Of a DNA stretch of 33,505 nucleotides, positions 29,994 to 33,505 are shown piece after piece. Source of the DNA: Myxococcales bacterium (lineage in GTDB: Bacteria > Myxococcota_A > Polyangia > Haliangiales > Haliangiaceae); contig JAQBQE010000056.1 of assembly GCA_028287135.1 (NCBI GenBank), positions 1 through 33,505 of the forward strand. The letters run 5' to 3'. The notes under the pieces are model-generated. The model saw only the letters and a program-made list of their open reading frames with translations. It was not told the origin of the DNA and made no database searches. Numbering within the stretch: position 1 is the first letter of the stretch; each line of letters opens with the position of its first letter. A program made the translations under genes and the position numbers.

Positions 29994-31109
29994 TCAGCGG
30001 CGCTCGCGTTCCTGCAGGTACGACTTGCCGCGGTTCATCAGCTGACGAAACCCCTCGAGGTCATTGGCGCGGACCACCGAGCGCAAGCGTTCGACGGCGT
30101 AGAGCAGCGCGGCCAGCGATTCGGTGCCGTAGTCGTTGAGCGTCTGGATCTCGAAGTAGAGGTCCGGATTCTCGGCAGCGACCTTCGCCGCCACCCCGAG
30201 CTGCGCATCGAACGTCGTCGACGACAGCGTCGCCAGCTTGGGCGCGGCCTCGCCGCTCTCCGCGAGTGCCGTGAAGAACGCGATGTTCAAGGCATGCGAG
30301 AGCCCGAGCACGTACGCGATCAGCCGGTCGTGGCTCTCGAGGTCCATCTCGACCAGCGTCGCCATCGTCGGCTCGAACAGCGCGCGTGCCGCCGCGGTGG
30401 CTTGCGGGGAGCCAACATCGACGAAGATCACGTGCCGGCCACTGAGCAGCTCGGTATCCGGGCCGAACATCGGGTGCACGGAGGTGACCTGAGCTCCCGC
30501 CGCTTGCAGCGCGCGCAGACTGCGCCGCAGCGGGCTCTTGAGCGAGCCGACATCGAACACGACGCCCTTCGGGGGCGAGGCGACCATCGCGTCGAGGATC
30601 TGCGCGGTCGCCGGCATCGGCGCGGCGACCACGATGAGCTCGTGATCGAGGGTCACCGTGCGCCAGTCACGATGATGCGTGATCCCGGCCGGCGCGGTGC
30701 CGCTGGGGTCTGCGACCTCGACCGTGAAGCCCTGCGCTCCGAGGTAGCGCACGAACCAGCGGCCCATGTGGCCGCAGCCGCCGATCACGAGGACGCGCCG
30801 GCCGCTCCCCTCCCCGGTTGCAGCGACCGTGTCCTTCTCCTGCACGGTCAGCGAACCGCGGATCAGCGCGAGGATCAGCTCCTCGCCGAGCTGCGGTGTG
30901 AGTCCGTGCTCGACCGCCGCCGCTCGCGCACGCTCGACGACGTCGCGCTCTTGCCGGTAGTCACGCGTCGGGATCCCGGCGTCGCGCTTGGTCTGGCCGA
31001 TCTTCTGCGCGACCACCTGGCGGCGAGCCACGAGCGCGAGGATGTCCTTGTCGATCTGACCGAGCTCGGTGCGCAGAAGGTCGAGGCGGGTCCGGGAGTC
31101 TTCCGACAT
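29994..31109 (-). CDS. tyrA: bifunctional chorismate mutase / prephenate dehydrogenase
   Basis: 371 aa. Residues 1-90 are an AroQ-type chorismate mutase ([33 protein letters not shown]). An NAD-binding domain follows with [14 protein letters not shown] (106-119) and the prephenate dehydrogenase signature SVHPMFGPD (210-218, His212). It converts chorismate via prephenate to 4-hydroxyphenylpyruvate for tyrosine synthesis. The bifunctional form matches the enterobacterial TyrA layout. It begins 17 nt after the heme-oxygenase-like gene and is followed at once by the bilin-reductase-like gene, so it sits inside that operon. Confidence 0.93.
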   Translation of the reverse strand: MSEDSRTRLDLLRTELGQIDKDILALVARRQVVAQKIGQTKRDAGIPTRDYRQERDVVERARAAAVEHGLTPQLGEELILALIRGSLTVQEKDTVAATGEGSGRRVLVIGGCGHMGRWFVRYLGAQGFTVEVADPSGTAPAGITHHRDWRTVTLDHELIVVAAPMPATAQILDAMVASPPKGVVFDVGSLKSPLRRSLRALQAAGAQVTSVHPMFGPDTELLSGRHVIFVDVGSPQATAAARALFEPTMATLVEMDLESHDRLIAYVLGLSHALNIAFFTALAESGEAAPKLATLSSTTFDAQLGVAAKVAAENPDLYFEIQTLNDYGTESLAALLYAVERLRSVVRANDLEGFRQLMNRGKSYLQERERR

Positions 31110-31126
31110 CCCGGGAATCTACGCCA

Positions 31127-31744
31127 CTAACCCACGGCGCGCGCGGCCACGGCCGGCTGGTGCTCGTTCTGGAGCCACCGGCGCTGGCACCGGAACGCCT
31201 CGTTGGCCGAGGCCACGATCCGGTCCGCGATCGCGGGGTGGCGAGCGACGTGATCCAGGGTCGATCCGAACTGCCGCCAGCGCTTGCCGACGACACCGGA
31301 ATACGAGCGCAGGTAGGTCGACGCGCTCTTCATCTCGATCGGCAGCCGGGTCAGCAGGTGGTGCCGGATCACGCTGTGAGCGAGGGTCGCCCGCTCGATC
31401 ACGTACATCCATCCGAGCGCTTCGGCGGCGCCGCGAAAGTTCGGGATGGTCAGGCAGTGCGGAAGCTCGGCGACATCGTTCGCGCGCAGTCCGAGCTTCA
31501 TCAGATCGGCCGCGATCATCGACGACCGCGAACGCTCGCGAAGATTGATCATGAGATCGAGGGCCGGCGTCATCATCAGCGAGGACTCGAGCGGTGCCTC
31601 GAAGCCGTAGATCCGCATCAGGAACAGCATGTAGTGCGTCGCTGACGCATCCGGCCGGAACAGGCTGTCGATGTCCGTGTCGGTATCACCGTGATGGAGA
31701 CAGGTCTCCTCGTTGAGACGCTCGATCATCCACGACGCTGCCAT
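31127..31744 (-). CDS. heme-oxygenase-like protein (paralogue 2)
   Basis: 205 aa from ATG 31744 (a second ATG at 31729). Same fold and landmarks as paralogue 1: EETCLHHGDTD gives the TxxxHxxxD/E pattern with His18 as candidate proximal ligand; HYMLFLMRIYGFEAPLE matches YRHLLARLYGFDAPLA; ALGWMYVIERATLAHSVIR is the distal-helix region, again with Arg after Glu in place of Gly; RIVASANEAFRCQRRW is the final helix. It is probably the bilin-producing partner of the bilin-reductase-like gene two genes downstream. The shared distal substitution in both paralogues suggests a distinct subfamily; it could be a heme- or bilin-binding relative rather than an enzyme. Confidence 0.68.
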   Translation of the reverse strand: MAASWMIERLNEETCLHHGDTDTDIDSLFRPDASATHYMLFLMRIYGFEAPLESSLMMTPALDLMINLRERSRSSMIAADLMKLGLRANDVAELPHCLTIPNFRGAAEALGWMYVIERATLAHSVIRHHLLTRLPIEMKSASTYLRSYSGVVGKRWRQFGSTLDHVARHPAIADRIVASANEAFRCQRRWLQNEHQPAVAARAVG

Positions 31745-31868
31745 CCGGCGAGGTAATGCAATTCACAGACTCTTTTGCCGGCGAAATGATCTCGCGCGGT
31801 TCGGCCGTGGCGCAGATGTCGGTGCGCGCCGACGCTACGCGCGGTGACGCGCGGTGTGCTCCGGAGGG
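31745..31868. promoter_or_regulatory. 124-bp gap upstream of the heme oxygenase-tyrA-bilin reductase genes
   Basis: The only sizeable gap in the minus-strand run from 33505 to 29139, so an internal promoter here is plausible. An AT-richer patch (TAATGCAATTCACAGACTCTTTT, split by no gene) lies at about 31754-31776. No specific boxes are called. Confidence 0.35.
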
Positions 31869-32894
31869 CTACGTCGGTCGGCGTGCAACGACCACCTTGG
31901 CGACAAGGTGGGCCTCGGTGCTCTCGACGTCGAAGCCCTCGCTACGCAGCAGCTCGGCGAGGTCGTCTTCGAGGTAATTCGCGTAGAAGGGCTCGTGGAA
32001 CTCGCGCGGGAACTCGCGCAGCGCCGTCGCGATCTCGGCACTCTCGGAGACCTGGGCCGAGTCCTCGATCACGACGAGCCCGCCCGGACGGAGCACGCGA
32101 AACATCTCGCGCACGACGTTGCGGCGCGCGTTGCTCGGTAGCTCGTGGAACAGGTACACGCTGGTCACGACGTCGAACACGCCGTCGGCCCACGGCAGCG
32201 CCTCCGCGTTCTCGACGGCAAGCGTGAGCTCTGCGATCTCGGCGAGCCGCTTGCGTGCGATCCGGATGTACGCGGGAGACAGATCCACGCCGTGCAGCCG
32301 CATCGACGGATGCGCACGCGCGAGCTGATGCAACGTTCGGCCAGTTCCGCACGCGACATCGAGCAAGCGGACCTTGTCGGCGCCGCCGACCGAGCGAACC
32401 AGCCGGGTGATCGGCGGGATGATCTGCCGGCGCATGACATCGGCGGTGCCGCGGAACAGCAGCTCGACGCCGAGCTCGTAGACCTCGGCCGAGTGCTCGC
32501 TGAAGTAGCCGTCGGTCTGCCAGTGAAAGTTGCGCCGGTAGTACGCGGGGTACCGATCCTTGTCGACCGCCGGGATGTCCTTGTAGTCGCGGCGCCGCAT
32601 CCGCCGCACGACGTTCGGCGTATCGCGCATCAGCGCGGGCAGCGAGCGCAGGTAGCGGCGCACCGGGATGTCGAACAGCATCTCGCGCGGATAGAGATCC
32701 GCCTCGACGTTCGCGAGATCTCGCTCGTGGAGATCCTTGCGCCGGCGGATCAAGCAGCGAATCTCGTCGGGAGATACCTGCGGCCTGGGCGTGCGCGAGA
32801 CGATGCGCGCGGCCTCCTGCATGAAAGTGGCGTTGAGCAGCATCGACAGATGCTGCGTGCGATACGCGAGACGATCGAAGGCTCGAAGGGTCAT
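31869..32894 (-). CDS. class I SAM-dependent methyltransferase
   Basis: 341 aa. Residues about 1-150 are a basic, helical N-terminal region (RRRKDLHERDLANVEADLYP, YYRRNFHWQTDGYFSEHSAE). The Rossmann methyltransferase domain follows, with motif I LLDVACGTGRTL (177-188), HGVDLSPAYI, ENAEALPWADGVFDVV, and FHELPSNARR with FRVLRPGGLVVIED. This is a UbiE/Coq5-like (Methyltransf_11) core; the substrate is not evident. Its ATG overlaps the TGA of the upstream gene (ATGA), so the two are translationally coupled, and it leads into the heme oxygenase/bilin reductase cluster. Confidence 0.88.
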   Translation of the reverse strand: MTLRAFDRLAYRTQHLSMLLNATFMQEAARIVSRTPRPQVSPDEIRCLIRRRKDLHERDLANVEADLYPREMLFDIPVRRYLRSLPALMRDTPNVVRRMRRRDYKDIPAVDKDRYPAYYRRNFHWQTDGYFSEHSAEVYELGVELLFRGTADVMRRQIIPPITRLVRSVGGADKVRLLDVACGTGRTLHQLARAHPSMRLHGVDLSPAYIRIARKRLAEIAELTLAVENAEALPWADGVFDVVTSVYLFHELPSNARRNVVREMFRVLRPGGLVVIEDSAQVSESAEIATALREFPREFHEPFYANYLEDDLAELLRSEGFDVESTEAHLVAKVVVARRPT

Positions 32895-33505
32895 CGGATG
32901 CGGCGGCGGCGAGGCCGCAACAGCACCATACCAACCACCAGCCCGAAGGCGAGCCCCGTCGGACCGCCGCTCGCGCTGTTGTCGCAGCAGCCCTTCGGAG
33001 GATTCACGACGGTGTTATCACCGCCCGCAGAGTCGTCGGGCGCATCGAACACCGCCGGACAGCTCGTCGGGTCGGCAGCGATCCCGAACTGCGCGCGCAG
33101 CCCGCACCATGGAGACGGCGACGCAGCCACGCACTTGTCGTTCTGGAGCGTCCCGGGGGCACACATCAGCGGGCCGGCGATGTCCTGGTACTTCAGCACC
33201 GGGGTCCAGGTCGCGAGCGTCGTCGACTTCATGATCCCCGCGTCGTCGGACATCACGCCCGGGCTGCCGAAGTTCTGGGTGCACGCCCAGACCTCGCCGG
33301 CGGTGTTCTCGACCAGGCAGTTGACGTGCGGGGCATTGGGCAGGTCCTCCCACGCCGCGCCGTTCGACGGCGACCGCGAGACGTGGAGCCCCGATTGCCG
33401 GCCGCCGACCACGAGGTCTCCGTTGGCGCGGACGACGAACGCGAGCTCGTCCTGATCGTTGCGGATCCGCGTCCAGGTCATCCCGCCATCGAGGCTGCGG
33501 TAGAT
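32891..33505 (-). CDS. Asp-box (BNR-type) surface protein, 5' end outside window
   Basis: The frame is open to the window edge. Just inside the edge it reads SLDGGMTW, an Asp-box as in sialidase/BNR or VPS10-like beta-propellers, and a second weaker one may be SRSPSNGAAW. Cys pairs (VNCLVE..VWACTQ; MCAP..DKC; WCG..SC) suggest an exported protein. The C-terminus is tripartite: GCCDNSASGGP, a hydrophobic helix and RPRRRR, resembling GlyGly/MYXO-CTERM sorting tails that are removed during surface anchoring. Its stop overlaps the methyltransferase start. Confidence 0.78.
   Translation of the reverse strand: MYRSLDGGMTWTRIRNDQDELAFVVRANGDLVVGGRQSGLHVSRSPSNGAAWEDLPNAPHVNCLVENTAGEVWACTQNFGSPGVMSDDAGIMKSTTLATWTPVLKYQDIAGPLMCAPGTLQNDKCVAASPSPWCGLRAQFGIAADPTSCPAVFDAPDDSAGGDNTVVNPPKGCCDNSASGGPTGLAFGLVVGMVLLRPRRRRIR

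Overview
The window is very GC-rich and densely coded, with strong G/C preference at third codon positions. It has the marks of a myxobacterium-like organism (Myxococcota): many predicted lipoproteins and secreted proteases, a Cys-rich repeat protein of the DUF4215 type, a possible MYXO-CTERM-like anchor, a stand-alone CheB-like protein and very large cytoplasmic hybrid histidine kinases. The assignment rests on gene content; no rRNA or intact tRNA is present.

Layout. 1-2225: 3' part of an M14 zinc carboxypeptidase, then a CheB-type methylesterase with a C-terminal zinc ribbon. 2215-5985 (minus): a small hypothetical protein, then an operon of an M49/DPP III-like lipoprotein metallopeptidase, a cytochrome b561-type membrane protein and a Tat-type molybdopterin oxidoreductase lipoprotein. 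6382-7872: a secreted HExxH zincin converging stop-to-stop on a heme-oxygenase-like gene. 8536-16589: two translationally coupled hybrid histidine kinases. The second (2121 aa) carries ten exact 92-residue HAMP-type units, then GAF, kinase core and three receiver domains, with no membrane segment.

16608-21738 is an accessory island. Four direct repeats resemble the 3' end of a tmRNA (or tRNA) gene, spaced about 1.8, 1.6 and 1.7 kb. Each interval carries one main cargo gene: a frameshifted unknown protein, a lipoprotein with a LolC/E-like periplasmic domain, and a cold-shock-like fusion protein. Integrase and primase fragments and four related short ORF tails lie between them. I read this as a decayed tandem array of integrative elements.

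22038-28972: yjdM, two lipoproteins, a possible 58-aa ORF, a subtilisin-family protease, a REP-like intergenic repeat and a two-HKD phospholipase D-like lipoprotein.

29139-33505 (minus) looks like one transcription unit. In order of transcription it holds an Asp-box surface protein (partial), a SAM methyltransferase, a second heme-oxygenase-like protein, a chorismate mutase/prephenate dehydrogenase (TyrA) and a protein that aligns convincingly with ferredoxin-dependent bilin reductases. Heme oxygenase plus bilin reductase would convert heme to biliverdin and then to a reduced bilin, unexpected in a non-photosynthetic lineage. This operon, the tmRNA-end cassette array and the poly-HAMP kinase are the three things most worth following up.
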